A stretch of 64,000 bases of DNA. Origin: Rhynochetos jubatus (lineage: Eukaryota; Chordata; Aves; Eurypygiformes; Rhynochetidae). How positions within the stretch are numbered: the stretch's first letter is position 1; each line of letters begins with the position of its first letter. The stretch covers positions 23,014,317 to 23,078,316 of the forward strand of contig CM050658.1 in assembly GCA_027574665.1 (NCBI GenBank), given 5' to 3'. The notes under the pieces were generated by a model. The model was not told the DNA's origin. It worked only from the letters and a program-made list of their open reading frames with translations, and ran no database searches. Made by a program: the position numbers and the translations under genes. Shown piece after piece: positions 13,298 through 25,491 of this stretch.

Positions 13298-16200
13298 CAC
13301 CTTACAAGGACTGACTATTTCTTCATTCTAACTAGCATGAGGTATGGGATTTTTTTCCCCCTTGCATCTGTCACTTAACATAAAAGTTAAGAAATAACAG
13401 CATGGAAAGGAGAACACGGCACCAAGAGTCAGTGCAGGCTGTGACACAAAGCAAGCCTCACAAGAAGCAAAGCATTCAAGATGAAACGGGACTAAAGAAA
13501 ATTCTTCGATATAATCACACTGGCATTCTCTGCTAGGCCGACTCCTGCATCATCAGCAGTAAATACCTGCTGATTTGACAGATAATCATACTGCCATTTC
13601 ACCTTCATCAACATACCCTCTTCAGGTATTTTCTAAACCAGTAAACAAACAACAACGTAGCAACCTAATTCTCAGCTATAAATACACAGGCAAGAGGAAG
13701 ATGAACGGCATATTGTGCCATTAAACTCTTTAAGTACAATTTACAGTCAATTGCCTTTCACAGCAGAAAAAAAAATTAAAAATCCACTGCAACCAGCTCC
13801 ATGCTAGATTCCCCAAGCTTTAATTGCTTACTCAAACTGGGATCGGAGGCTAAGGAGAATCTCCAGCATGACACGCAACAATGGCAGCTCAGCAGAGGTG
13901 TTCAGTTTTAGCATTTGTCTTTGCTGCAGGCCAAGAGTTACAGGGAGTGAAAGCCTTATGTCTTCTGTTTCTCATTAAAGGCTGGTGTGCCGCTGTAATG
14001 ACACAGTAACATCAGAGAGGCCTTGCAGCCCTTTTTCAACTCTAAAAGGCAGCTCAGAGTTCTTACTTCATAAACAGAGGAACTTAAATAGGTGGGAACG
14101 GTGTTTTAACAGCTATATATTCATTGTAGAATATTAAGACTGTATTTATGAGATAATGCATTATTCATATCCAGTTGGCTATTTTGCTGCAGTCATCACA
14201 ACACAAAATGCCCTAAGTGTTTACTCTGGGGTCTAGAAACTGCTGGAGCTACGCAGTCTTCTTGACCCTGAACTGCCCACGGTGTTATGCTTAAATCTTT
14301 AAAGAGTAAATAACACTTTATTGATTAAATTACTTTTTAAAATAGTATTTTAGTCCCTCGGTTTTGTGTGTGTACATATAATTTTGCAGACATGCCTAAT
14401 ATGCTTCTCCCCTGCCTTGCTCTCAAACCCCAAGGATGAGGCAAATGAGACAGCAGTGCAGGGTGGGATGCTACAGCTGATTTTAGAGCAGTATATGAAA
14501 TAATATCCTCTTAACAGCTGAAAGCTCTTCTTTAGTGAATTCCAAAGGACAAACATTTACTTCTGAATTTTCACTCTAAGCAGGTGCCCAAAATGCTGCT
14601 GTGCACACTGTAAACAGATTTGTCTTATCCGTGATAACAGAGAGAGAGAAATAATTTACAAGATAACCAAGCCCCACAATTTCCGCCGTGTATCTTCCTG
14701 TTTCAGGCCACTTACTGCAGGGGACTGTTTGGTTATTTTTAGAAAGGCACTTACACTAACATATTCTATTTTACCCCATGTGTATATACGTAAGTACCTT
14801 CTAGCTCTCAACAGCTCTTCACCTGTATCAATCGTTCTTCTTCCACAGGCTATAACGCTGTCATTACTCCAGGTCATGTTTATTTTCAGGTCAAGTTTCC
14901 TACTGTAATAATTGCAGCCTACTTTCTGTAGCAGTTTTATATTGGTAATCTGCTTCCATTACCTCCAAAACAAGCTGTAACAATGCATTTAAAAGCCCTC
15001 ACTTCAAATTTATTTACACAGCGTGGATATATAGACTGGAATAAAAACTGGGCAAGTTCTCTTCTCACTTGCTTTCTGGAAGGAACAATAAAACTGCCCA
15101 GTCCCCTGCATGATTCTCAGTTCTCTTTGTGATACTCTATCTAGCCTGTACTCTGGTTTTTACAGCCCGTAGTAAGGACTAGATGGTTTTGGATATGAGC
15201 ATTGCCACATGTCAACCCTTTCAAAAAAGAGCCAATTCGAGTAAAACTGAAATCTCTTCTATTCTTTGGCCCTTCTCCTCCATCCGTACTCCATGAAGTA
15301 AACTCTGTGGGAGCCAACTCATGATGTAGGGGAAGAAAGGTTAAAGAAAGGTTACATCTCTGCTTCAAAAGCCTCCTCTCTTCTCTATACCTGCTTTGTA
15401 TTTTGCTATGCCAGGAGAGGGGGGAGAGGGAGAATTCAGCCACCTGTCATGAGAGAAAGTATCGTCTGTGAAAGACGGCGACCATTTCATTCCCACACTG
15501 ACACAGAACTTCCCTCTCAGCAGCAGCAACAGTGCCTCGGCAACGTGGGACAGCTGCTCCATGTTTGCGTAGCTCCAAGAATCCAGGCTCCTCCGTGGGG
15601 AAAGCAGCTGCAGGAGTTTGTCTCCACCCAACAGAGCCTGCAGTAATTCTAGGAATCATGAACAAAAACTTCAACCCCTTCTGCCTGGAAGCAATAACCC
15701 AAACAGCCAGGTTCGTATGAGTTGGAAGACACAGAGCTGAGGTGCCTGGGCGTCCAAAGCAAACCCAGGCACACAGCAACTGCTGTGGCACGCTCCAAGT
15801 CTGACACGGGCGCGCCATGAGTCACTGTTTAACCTGACTGAAGAGGCTGCCTGCGACGCTGGGCTGTTAGAGCAGCCTTTCAAAGGTGTTTTGAAAGGCC
15901 TCCTCCAAGCCAGGCGGTCTTCCTGCACTTGTTATGCAACAGGCCCACAAATAATTCATTCAGTGCAGTCCTGAGGATTAGTCTTGTTCAGCTGGACACT
16001 TTGTGCTTAATCCTCGCCAAGCAACAGAGTGTGGCAAAGGCATTCCTCACATTTGCTGACGGGAAGAATCTGCTGCCAGAAGCAAACCAAATATGTAAGC
16101 TTTCAGAATACAGCATTTTCTTAGACACTCAAAATGTCTATTCTCTATTACTCCTCGTAGTAATTACATCAGGCAACTTCACGTTCGGTTGTCACAAAAC

Positions 16201-18492
16201 GCCAGCTCGCTCTATGAAAAACACGTCAGGTGGCATTTCAGCCCTATTGCAAACGACAGTTCAGGGTCAGCGGCTGGCCACAGCAAGTAAACTGTACAGA
16301 GGAGAATTCCACAGTGCTAGCGACAAAAAGGGCTCTGCTGCAAATTTCAGTAGCAGTTTTCTCTGAAGTGAAGCAACTGTTAAGCTTTCAGTGAGTAAGA
16401 ATGGTGTTGCCTGACTGCCTGTCCATGTACGCACAGTTGATTATTGCAGACCCACAAAAGAGCTAATTATATTCCAATTTAAACTCCCTCTTTTGTTTCT
16501 GCCCTTTTATAAGCTGAAAAATAAAAGCATGAAATAATTTGTATTCATCATCAGAACGGCTGGGAGGGGTTCAGAAGCGCAGAGATGCAACCAGGCCAGG
16601 ACAAAATTGCTCATACTCGTGAGGGAATTTTAATTGCGGACGTTTTGCACAAGCTAATAAGGAATCTGTGTGTTGAGACTGCAAGAAAAAAATACCGAGA
16701 ATTCTGTTCTAAATTGATAGAATTAAAAAAACGATGAGCATTAAATGAGGATTACATCACCACTGAACATAGAGGCAACGGGTCATAGCTCTTGGTGGTG
16801 GTGATCTCAACCACAAAACTCACTACTCCACCCTGTTTTGGCAAATAAAAACAAGCAGTTGTTTGGAGCATTTTATGAATATTGAAAATACATTTCTTCA
16901 TATTACGGTTAAATATTTCTCTCTTTTTCTGATAAAAATGAAAAGAAAAACACCTTCGGTTATTAGAAAAATCCATTCCAGGCCCTCTAAGGATGTTTCA
17001 GTGTTTGGGGACAGTTTCTGGAGCCTTACTGAGAGGGATCAATAAGACTTTTGTAAAGTCTTGCTTCAGAAGAACTCCATATTAATATATATTATTCTAA
17101 GCAAAAGTTCCTTCCTCTTAATTTAAAGGTCCAGAAACGTGCAGTGTGCTTTGGCAGCCAACCAACATGGATATTTTTACTCAAAGAAACCCTTCTTAGT
17201 TGTTATAGAAAGAGTCTTGGCAAGCATCTATAGCAAAGCGTACATCAGGAGCTACAATTTATGGTACACTTAAGAGAAACTGCCTGGTGGCTCCTCCCTG
17301 CTGACAACGCAACCCTGTCATTTGGGGGTGGAAAGTAAACTCTGGTTTACAATTAATTGTTTCATGTAGGAGTCAGCTCTGCAAATGAAGTCAGATGATT
17401 TGCCCTCGTGTAAAACATCCTATTGAGTCTCTGCTTGACAATGAGCAGTTCCACATCCCTCGGCGAGGTCTGGGCACTCTCGCTGACCACGCTCTCTCAG
17501 ATTGGCCCAGAGCGAGCACGGCTTAGCACGATAGCTGCCGTGCTCTGCACAAGATCATCACTGAAGTATTTCAATTTGAAAGACAAACGTGTTTGTACAA
17601 TTAAAGCGCCGATTCAACAGAAAGCTGCCTTTGTGGTTTCTGGCCCAGAAGGACTTCACACAACTCTGTGGCCACACAGCCATAAAAGTGTACCCGTGTT
17701 TAAAAGCCACCCTGCTGTAGCTGTACTGCTTCACATTCACAGTCCCCCCAGCGATCTGGGGAGAGGAAACCTGCTCTCCATGTCTCGATGAGAAAGGCCC
17801 GGTCCCAGAGTCATGATACAAGGTATCTCAGCTGGCCAGACTTGATCTCTCTTGGGGTTAGGCAAGGGTTCCTCGAGTTGGGACTGTCATAATTCGGCAG
17901 ATGAAGGTCAGATTCAAAGAAGGGAGCTAGATACTGCACAGACATAATTTAATGTCACAGAAATGCCTTCCAGAGCTGTTCTACCATTCCTCAGCTAATA
18001 GGATGGCTATTTAAAGAAAGAAGGCTCTTTGCAGTGATCCAATCATTTTGAGGACTGCTGTGTGACCAGCTTTGGTCACAGATTTCTCTATTGTTATTTA
18101 GGGAACAGAGACCATCTAGTTATTTCTGCTCAACTGAACAGATCAATTAAAATATTAATTTTCATTTGTTCTGATTCTCCAGAATACTTTCAGGTAGAGT
18201 ACCGGTCAGAACCAAACCATAGGCAGCACAATGCTCAGGAAGTGCAGAACAGTTTGGTATTGAGTCTCTCCAGTATTTTCCTTTCACTTCATGCTCACAA
18301 GCCTTTCTTTCTTTTACATTACCTATAAGAGGCAGTCTCTGCTCTGTGCTGTCAGGACACAGTCACAAATTAGTTTCTCTCTCGTTACTGAAATGGTGCT
18401 TTGACAAGTACAATCAGGGAAGACAAGCCCTCTCATTAAGTGTTTCAGATGCATGACAACAGGCAGGCAATTTTTCCTCTAGGAACCTAAGG

Positions 18493-19655
18493 AATTCACA
18501 GATTCACAGAGTGGTAGGGGTTGGAAGGGACCTCTAGAGTTCATCTAGTCCAACCCCCCTGCCAGAGCAGGATCACCCAGAGCAGATCACACAGGAACAA
18601 GTCCAGGTGGCTTTGGAAAGTCTCCAGGGAAGGAGACTCCCCCATTCTCTGGGCAGCCTGTCCCAGGGCTCTGTCACCCTCACAGGGCAGAAGGGTTTCC
18701 TCATGGTCAGTTTGAACCTTCTGTTTGCCAGTTTAGGGCCACTGCCCCTCGTCCTGTCACTGGACACCACTGAGAAGAGCCTGGCCCCATCCTCCTGACA
18801 CCCACCCTTCAGATATTGATCAGCATTGATAAGATCCCCCTCAGCCTCCTCTTCTCCAAGCTGAACAGACCCAGCTCCCTCAGCCTTTCCTCATACAGAA
18901 GGTGCTCCAGGCCCTCCATCATCTCAGTGGCCCTGCCTGGACCCTCTCCAGGAGCTCCTTGTCCTTCTGGAGCTGAGGAGCCCAGAACTGGACACAGCAC
19001 TCCAGGGGAGGCCTCACCAGCGCAGAGCAGAGGGGGAGGAGAACTTCCCTCGACCTGCTGGCCACGCTCTTCTTAACGCACCCCAAGATGCCACTGGCCT
19101 TCTTGGCCGCGAGGGCACACTGTTGGCTCGTGGTCACCCTGTTGTCCACTAGGACTCCAAGGTCCTTTTCCCCAGAGCTGCCCTCCAACAGATCAGCCCC
19201 CACCCTGTACTGGAACACAGGGTTGTTCTTTCCCAGGTGCAGCACTTTACACTTGCCCTTATTGAATTGCATTCGATGTCTCCCTGCCCAGCTCTCCAGC
19301 CTGTCCAGGTCACGCTGGATGGCAGCACAGCCTTCTGGTGTGGCAGCCACTCCTCCCAGTTTGGTGTGGTCAGCAAACTTGCTGAGAGGGCATTCTAGCC
19401 CTTCGTCCAGGTCATTGATGAATGTATTGAATAGGGCTGGACCCAGCGCTGACCCCTGGGGGACGCCACTAGCCACAGGCCTCCAACTAGATTCTGCCCC
19501 ATTGACCACAACTCTCTGAGCTCTTTCCTGCAGCCAGTTCCCAACCCACCTCACCACCCAGTGGTCCAGTCCACACTTCCTAAGCTTGGCTATGAGGATG
19601 TCATGGGAGACCATGTCAGAAGCTTTGCTGAAGTCAAGGCAGACCACATCCAATT
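18493..19655 (-). mobile_element. CR1 LINE retrotransposon, 5'-truncated (copy A)
   Basis: This is the 3' part of a chicken-repeat-1 (CR1) non-LTR retrotransposon lying on the minus strand. Its 3' end is at the left, where a short ATTCACAG-type tail repeat precedes the typical segment read on plus as GTGGTAGGGGTTGGAAGGGA. It extends about 1.16 kb to a 5' break near 19655, after which CR1 similarity stops. CR1 moves by reverse transcription primed at the target and is usually truncated at its 5' end, as here. The copy at 45607-46162 matches its left half with only about 8-10 differences in about 560 bases plus one indel, so both belong to one fairly recent subfamily. The tail resembles neoavian CR1s more than chicken ones; that is from memory, not a search. 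Confidence 0.95.
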
Positions 19656-19698
19656 CAACCTCACAAAATTTTAGCTGTGAAAGATTATGAACGTACAC
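18919..19698 (-). pseudogene. CR1 reverse transcriptase, C-terminal fragment, inactive
   Basis: This 259-codon open frame is the C-terminal part of the CR1 ORF2 protein, which in intact elements carries an endonuclease and a reverse transcriptase. The first ~13 residues (starting at 19698) are probably flanking host sequence read in frame. Visible family motifs, in order, are: LDFSKASD at residues 21-28 (palm motif A, first catalytic Asp kept); [11 protein letters not shown] at 77-87 (motif B region); and FADHTKLGG at 108-116 (motif C). Motif C normally reads F/Y-A-D-D, and here the second catalytic Asp is His (codon 19366-19368), which should abolish polymerase activity. The endonuclease and N-terminal half of the RT are absent, so this is a dead fragment. 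The frame stops at about 18919, before the 3' untranslated tail. Confidence 0.9.
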
Positions 19699-20647
19699 TT
19701 CAGAGATCTAGGTAAGTGTGGGAGGAGATGTCCACAACGTTACCTTGGAACTTCACTTCTGCTGTTAACAGACCTCTGGCAAAATAAGTTCAGATGTACA
19801 AACCACGAAATATCCCACAGTGAATCTGAATCCTCCTTCCTGTGGGCTGCTAACATTTGCATTTCCTAATGGATTGTACCTGATGGCTTTAGGACATTAG
19901 ATTAGCTTAATATTTGACCAATTGACCTCTGTAGATTTCTGCTTGTCACATTACCCACGGCTCTAGACCAAACACACACCCAGTTTCTCCTCTTAACAGC
20001 ACATTTTTGCCAATACGGTACGAGAAGCATTCCCCAGAAGCAGAAATTCTCTGTATATAGTCAGTGCACTGAAACTGTTGTCAGACACCCCGGCTGTCTC
20101 ACACACGGGTCGGTACCAGCCACGGTACACAGTACTGGTACAATACTGGATACAACAAACCAGTACACAGCCAGTTCCTGTGAACACCACCACCGCTAGC
20201 CGGAAGATTGTACTCTCCTGCTCAGCTGTTTGTACGACACAATGAGTCAAGGCTGCAGGCTGACTAACAAAGATTATAGGCGAAAATACCGCTATATGTT
20301 CATATGCTTTAAAAGTATGAACAGTTCTACACTTCGATACACCTCCTTGTTTTCTGTTCTGCTTTGAGCTGTGAAGTTCATGCAGCACCCTCTTTTTTCA
20401 CCTCCTGCACCCCATAATCAATATGGGTTGTGTGAGAAACAAATGTACACTCAGGTATTGTTCTGAACAGAGTGGTCAGCAGAAACTTTTACGCACCTGT
20501 GTGGGTGCTATAGCTACCTCTGGCGTACCCAGGAACCAGTGATGACCCTGAGACATGGAAGGAGAAACATTTAGCTACTACACTCCAGCTCCTTTAACAC
20601 AGCAGGAGGGATGAAGTTCAAACCAGTGCTAGCGATGAACTACTTAC

Positions 20648-20686
20648 CACTCTTCTCAATTTTCTGCTTTTCCCTCTCATTGCCAT
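20648..20686 (-). other. Candidate 39-bp micro-exon (unproven)
   Basis: On the minus strand a CACCCACAG acceptor-like end is followed by 39 bases and then a strong donor match, GTAAGTAG. Read in phase 1, the segment is open and gives GNEREKQKIEKS, a charged lysine/glutamate-rich stretch of the kind found in coiled or linker regions. Its entry phase (needs one base from the previous exon) matches the exit phase of the candidate segment at 30467-30714. The pyrimidine tract upstream of the acceptor is modest. The alternative is a chance pairing of splice-like sites, which is common in long introns. I do not recognise a gene. Confidence 0.2.
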
Positions 20687-21275
20687 CTGTGGGTGCTTGA
20701 GCCTACCCTTGATATCAAAAAAAGAGGTAACATCTTCAAGGGAAGAATCAGGCACACTGAACTCAATTCTAGAAGTCTAAGGCGAGAGAAGTCACGAAGC
20801 AGTATGAAGTAACACTTCAAAACGGGGGGAGGAAAAAAACGTCTTTCAGCCCAAGAATTGACAGACATAAGCTTGAGACCATCCCGTTGGGGTCTCCACG
20901 TAGGTAACGACATAGAAAACTGCTCCTACATGTATTAGAATATATTTTTCCTCTGATGTCGCTCAGTAACCTCATCTTTGCCCCCTAAAAAAGGGTAACT
21001 GCATGTGACAGACAGTCTTCGCTTGCATTTGCCGGTATGATCACAATGAATTCTGCTCAGGTGCAGTGATGGAGAGAGCAGACCACACAGCTCCCTGGAG
21101 AGCTAATCTACTGCTGGACAACAGAGACAAACAAAGGGACATCAGAGACCACGAACACATGTACAGATGACCCCAAAAATCATCACATCTATTATATTCA
21201 TAGGTTTTCAGAAGGTTTTAGAAAGATTTTGTTGCCTGCCAAGTATTTTTCCCCAATAAACTATACATTTACAGT

Positions 21276-21290
21276 AAAAAAAAAAAAAAA
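21276..21290. repeat. Poly-A run
   Basis: A run of 15 A. An AATAAA hexamer lies about 20 bases upstream (21255-21260), which gives a superficial look of a retrocopy tail, but no gene-like sequence precedes it. Confidence 0.9.
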
Positions 21291-22659
21291 GCTTACTTTC
21301 ACAATATTCTAAAGCATAGAAAAAGAATAAAACCAAAACTGTGACTATAATGCTAGATGTATGTCCGTACCTAAAAATGTGCAGAAAGAGTTAATGTTTG
21401 ATTTACCATGTCTGACCTAGTATTTTACATTTTACAATTTGTTGCTCCAAGTAACCAAGCTCTATTAGATACAAGCCTACAGTTCATACAAAGCACCCAG
21501 ACAATCACTAGACAGACCATGAATTTGAGAGACAGAATTTACTCAATTCCATTTTAATTTCTATTGTGTATAAAAGTGTTTAGAGTGTGAGCCTTGCTAA
21601 GAGATGACAGAATGTCATTATACAGTGATTCAAACGCTTTAAAGGCGCTAAGAAACCTCCATGGAAATGACAGGCCTTGTGAAGCACTCTGAAATGCTGT
21701 TTCATCCATTCTAGACAGGTTGAGGATAAGAAAATTCACATAATAAGATCATATATTTACAGCACATAGGCTAACCTCTAAACTATTTCTGTAATCATAT
21801 TATTCAGCATTGGATAAGACTCGCAGCATTGGTATCACATGGTCTGAGTTGAGTTTTCTTTAGTTAGGAGAACCAGAAAATCTGGGAGGCCATTCTTCCA
21901 AGATGGCATTGTTGTTCTTATCCATGGTTCCTTCTAGCAAGTTGTCTGAAATTCTTTAGCAAGACTGCACTTTAGCTTCCTTTAAAAACACTGATCTCAG
22001 GAAAGGGAAAACAGCTTGACTAAGTATTTGTGTGCCAAGATAAATAAAAATGTCCGAGGAAGTGAACATCTTAAAAGATTGGGTAAACATATCCTAAGAG
22101 GGTGGCTCACTTTTCTTAGATTGTTCAAATACCCACACTTCTTTTTTCCCATAAGAAAACCAACTGAAAATAAAATTCATTCAACAGCACAATCCTACCG
22201 TGATCACAAGCAAACAAAAGAATACAGCCTCTGCCCAAGGAGCAATTTGGTCAGATCACATTTGGCTACCAGCAGACAGTGTTTCTTTCCATCAGTGTTT
22301 GGTTTTCCTGCCCTGTGACAGTGCTCTTACCACGGCACGGATAGCACCTACGGGCTGCTCTGTGTTCTCCAAAACATCAGTCAGCTGCAGGAGTGATGTG
22401 GTCCTGTTTTGATCAGAGAGCCAATCTGCCTTGGTTCAGGCCGCTGAGGCAGTAAACATTATACACAATTTTATCTATTGAAGTCTGAGCAACAGATAAG
22501 GGAGACAGAGCAGCAGTGTAACAATAAATCAGGGTACACACTCCCTCAGCTTTTGTTCAGCGAATGCAACTCTTTTCATCATAGTTTGTCCTACTCTAAT
22601 ACCAAAGTTGAGACCTGAAGGATCTTACGAAGGATCTGGAGCTGTGTGGAGGTTATGAT

Positions 22660-23085
22660 GGATCTGGTGCTGGAGCGTGTCCAGAGAAGGGCAACGGAGC
22701 TGGGAAAGGGTCTGGAGCACAAGTGTTGGGAGAGGTGACTGAGGGAGCTGGGAGTGTTCAGCCTGGACACGAGGAGGCTGAGGGGTGGTTGGTCTCTTCT
22801 CCCAAGTGACAAATGACAGGACAAGAGGAAGCAGCCTCATGTTGTGCCAGGGGAGGTTTAGACTGGATATTCAGGAAAAATTTCTTCCCAGAAAGGGCTG
22901 TCAGGCATTGGAACAGGCTGCTCAGGGAGGTGATGGAGTCACCATCCCTGGAGGGATTTAAAAGATGTGCGGATGAGGTTCTTAGGGACATGGCTTAGTG
23001 GTGGCCTTGGCAGTGTTACGTTAACGGCCGGGCTTGATGATCTTAAAGGCCTTTTCCAACCAAGAAGATTCTATGATTCTATGAT
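22660..23085 (+). mobile_element. CR1 LINE retrotransposon, 3' end (copy C)
   Basis: This plus-strand fragment is the 3' end of a CR1 element. It contains the family's usual run from the end of ORF2 (a segment reading GGTGCTGGAGCGTGTCCAGA) through the 3' untranslated region (GGCATTGGAACAGGCTGCTC) to the terminal repeat ATTCTATGATTCTATGAT at about 23068-23085. It belongs to a different subfamily from copies A and B, whose tail is ATTCACAG-like. Compared with the CR1 layout I remember, about 70 bases are missing at a junction near 22781. The left boundary is uncertain by some tens of bases. No open frame of ORF2 remains. Confidence 0.93.
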
Positions 23086-24179
23086 ACTCACTATAAAAGC
23101 TACCCTTTGGAAAGTTATACATCAATATTGTGTTAATCTTGGTTTTGAATGCTGCTTTCCCTTTTATAGCCCAATCGTTTTCAAATAGAAACAACTAAAC
23201 AAATAAAAGTCACCTTTCTACATATCTCCACTGCCGTACCTCCGCTGTACCCTCCAGTTTGTACTCTCAGGAAAGATGAGACAGGCTCTTTGCCCAAGCT
23301 TCTAAAACAGTTAATAAAGACAGTCTTGACAACATGAACACAAGTACGCTATGGAGACTGGATAAAAGAGACAAACTGGGTTATTTGCAATCTGATTAAA
23401 ATCAAAGGCTATGTAAACCAAACAATGTACTTATTTTCTGGTTTGGTTCAGAGACTGGATTTTTTCACAGTCACGTTTGGCTTCCAGGAACCTGTTTATC
23501 TAGGCAGAAGCAGCTGGGAGATTTTGCAGGGTGCTGAACTTTTTGCAGTGGGCAAAGCTCTTCAGACCAGATCTTTTGAGCAGAAGGATATGTAAGAGGA
23601 TGATGAACCAGAAGATACCCAGAAGACAGTACGGAAGATACAGCGCTCAGAGAAATAACTGGAGTTTGCAGGAGAAGAAAGCTTGCAAAGCAAACATAAG
23701 GACTAACTGCATGCAAGTGTTTCACACTCTGATACTGCTCCTGACCTCAAGCACCAGTTATACTTGGTGTCAGATGCAAGCTAGAAAACACTTCTGGTAT
23801 TGATATGCAAACATGCACACCAGGCATCTCGCTTTATGTCAGACTGCCTGGATCTGACACGGCTGTAGCAAACAGCTTGTACTAGGCTGCAGAAATCTCA
23901 GCAGCAATGTGAATTGCTTGGGTTTTGCTCCTTTTGCATACTAATACTTTGCATTCTCTTACAGCTGACAGCTACCCTCATTCGCTTCCGCTGACGGCTG
24001 AGCTCGGGACTGAAGCAGAAGCTGGACATAAATCTCCTCTGTGGGCTTCCTTACCTTTTCAAAAAGAAAAAAGAGTGGGTGCGAAGGCTAAACCGGAAAG
24101 CTAGGGCTGGGCTTTTGTTTGGTCCCCTGCAGAAATGAGGACAAGAACAAAATGAAAGCTCTAGCTCCTGTACAGGCTT

Positions 24180-24750
24180 GAGGCAGTAGGATGTAGGCGT
24201 CTGGTCCGGGCCCGCTTCTAGCGAGAACCATAGTGCAAGTGCCTGGCTGGAGCGCACCCGCCTGCTGTGGGAGCTGGGAGAATACACCAACTCCAGCCCT
24301 AACTCGGACTGCTGAGTGCGTAAGTAAGCACTTATGAAGATACAAAGTCCTCCGCATTTCTGTTCCTTTTCTGTCCTGCTATCTGCTTCAGGAACGTTTG
24401 GAATGCGAGTGCTGTACTAGTGAAGGTTGCTGGGCCGAGGGCTGAACGTGGCGTGGTCAGGAGCACGAAGTCATCCTGGTGAGCTCCGCGCGCAGCAGCA
24501 GCCGATCCCGCCTGGAGAGCTGGCTCCAGAGCGGGAGCCTGCAGCACACCTCTGCTCTAGGGCTCCTCTCCCTCCTCCCCGAAGCCTTCCTTGCCTCACC
24601 TGAACGGCACGGCGTTCCCTACCAGGCATCTTTGCCGGGGCCCTGCGCTGAGCTTCCAGCCAGCAAGGCTGCCAGGCGGCGCAAAGGTCGCGCTACTAGC
24701 TGGAGCAAGAAAAGGTGCATTTAGGTGGGGGCAACGCGTGTACGGGGTTG
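24180..24750. promoter_or_regulatory. CpG-island-like patch, possible promoter
   Basis: Counting by eye gives about 30 CpG dinucleotides in about 570 bases, in sequence of roughly 55-60% GC. That is an observed/expected ratio near 0.7, against the strong CpG depletion elsewhere in the window. Clusters include CCGCGCGC near 24486 and GGCGGCGC with GTCGCGC near 24676-24693. Good donor-like sites on the plus strand lie inside or beside it: GTAAGTAAG near 24320, GTGAGCTCC near 24479 and GTAAGC near 24845. In vertebrates such patches usually mark promoters, so a first exon of an unannotated (perhaps non-coding) transcript is possible. No TATA box or protein-coding first exon is evident. A GC-rich exon or enhancer is an alternative. 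Confidence 0.4.
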
Positions 24751-25470
24751 CAGCTGTACTTTTTGCTGAGTGAAGAGAATAAGAATTTCTGACGTGTGGT
24801 GCAGTGTGAAGAGATTACCAGAGCAGCCAAGCAAGCAGCGCTGGTAAGCTACAAAGTGCAGGGCAAGCACTGGGGTGGGATGAAGTGACAAAACAAATGG
24901 TATTACAGAATGGTCCCATGACAACAGGACTCAAAGTAACACACAAACAGGAAGGGAAGGAAGGAGGAAAGGATAGCCGAGTGAAATTTAAGTGTGCAAT
25001 TATTTTCTTTGGCTTATTTCCTTTCCACCCGGCTTTCCATGCTTCTATTAGCAGGCTAATGTTACTATCATTCTGATCCCCAAGCAATGCTTCTGAAATC
25101 CCTGTGTGCCACTGATTTAAGAGCATAACGGCACAGATCAGCTATTCTATGGGATGCAAATGCCTTACGCTTAGACACTTGAAACATGCTGTCGCCCTCA
25201 CTCCCCATTTCCCATCTTATCAGCTCTGTTACTGATAACGCAATGGTGTTTTATTTTTCCATTAGTCGATTCATCATGCTAATCAAGAGATGCAAACCAT
25301 CACGGTTATAATAACATGTCCTACAGATAGCATCCAACTAGTAAGGTCTTATTACCAGGAAATATTTTCCTATGGCCATTCACTGGAAAGAAACACATCT
25401 GAGGCCAGCCCACTTTGGCAGCAGTTATCAAACAAGGAAAAAGAGAGCAGTGTCTAAAAGGCAATATATT

Positions 25471-25491
25471 CCCCCCATCCCCCCTCCCCCC
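25471..25491 (-). other. C-rich run, possible G-quadruplex on the minus strand
   Basis: The plus strand reads three runs of six C separated by AT and T. The minus strand therefore has three G6 tracts that can be divided into four G3 blocks. It is short and lies in no recognised gene; it could be simple low-complexity sequence. Confidence 0.5.

Larger units (their letters stand above)
1..18492. other. Single-copy non-coding DNA, no gene recognised
   Basis: I see no protein-coding gene, structural RNA or long repeat in this stretch. Open frames are short and in competing frames, with no recognisable domain. It holds ordinary vertebrate low-complexity sequence: an A run of 13 at 2662-2674, an A run of 16 at 6690-6705, a T run of 12 at 12049-12060 and a short CA run near 175-187. 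GC-richer patches with several CpGs lie near 3480-3720, 9640-9860 and 15450-15870; none has a clear exon. A perfect 9-bp stem with a 5-base loop lies at 4928-4950. The MIR-like remnant and the tandem repeat are listed separately. Confidence 0.6.
19656..22659. other. Single-copy non-coding DNA between two CR1 copies
   Basis: No gene is recognised. The stretch has an A run of 15 at 21276-21290 and otherwise unremarkable AT-rich sequence. One short splice-bounded open segment (20648-20686, minus) is listed separately. A good splice-donor-like match, CTAG followed by GTAAGTGT, lies just outside CR1 copy A near 19710 on the plus strand, but no acceptor or open frame pairs with it. Confidence 0.55.

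Noticed and set aside
14656..14877. Minus-strand frame with a donor-like GTACTTACG
   Set aside because: No acceptor with a pyrimidine tract upstream and no recognisable product.
15929..16366. 145-codon plus-strand frame
   Set aside because: No recognisable domain, no splice-site support, ordinary composition; expected by chance in a window of this size.
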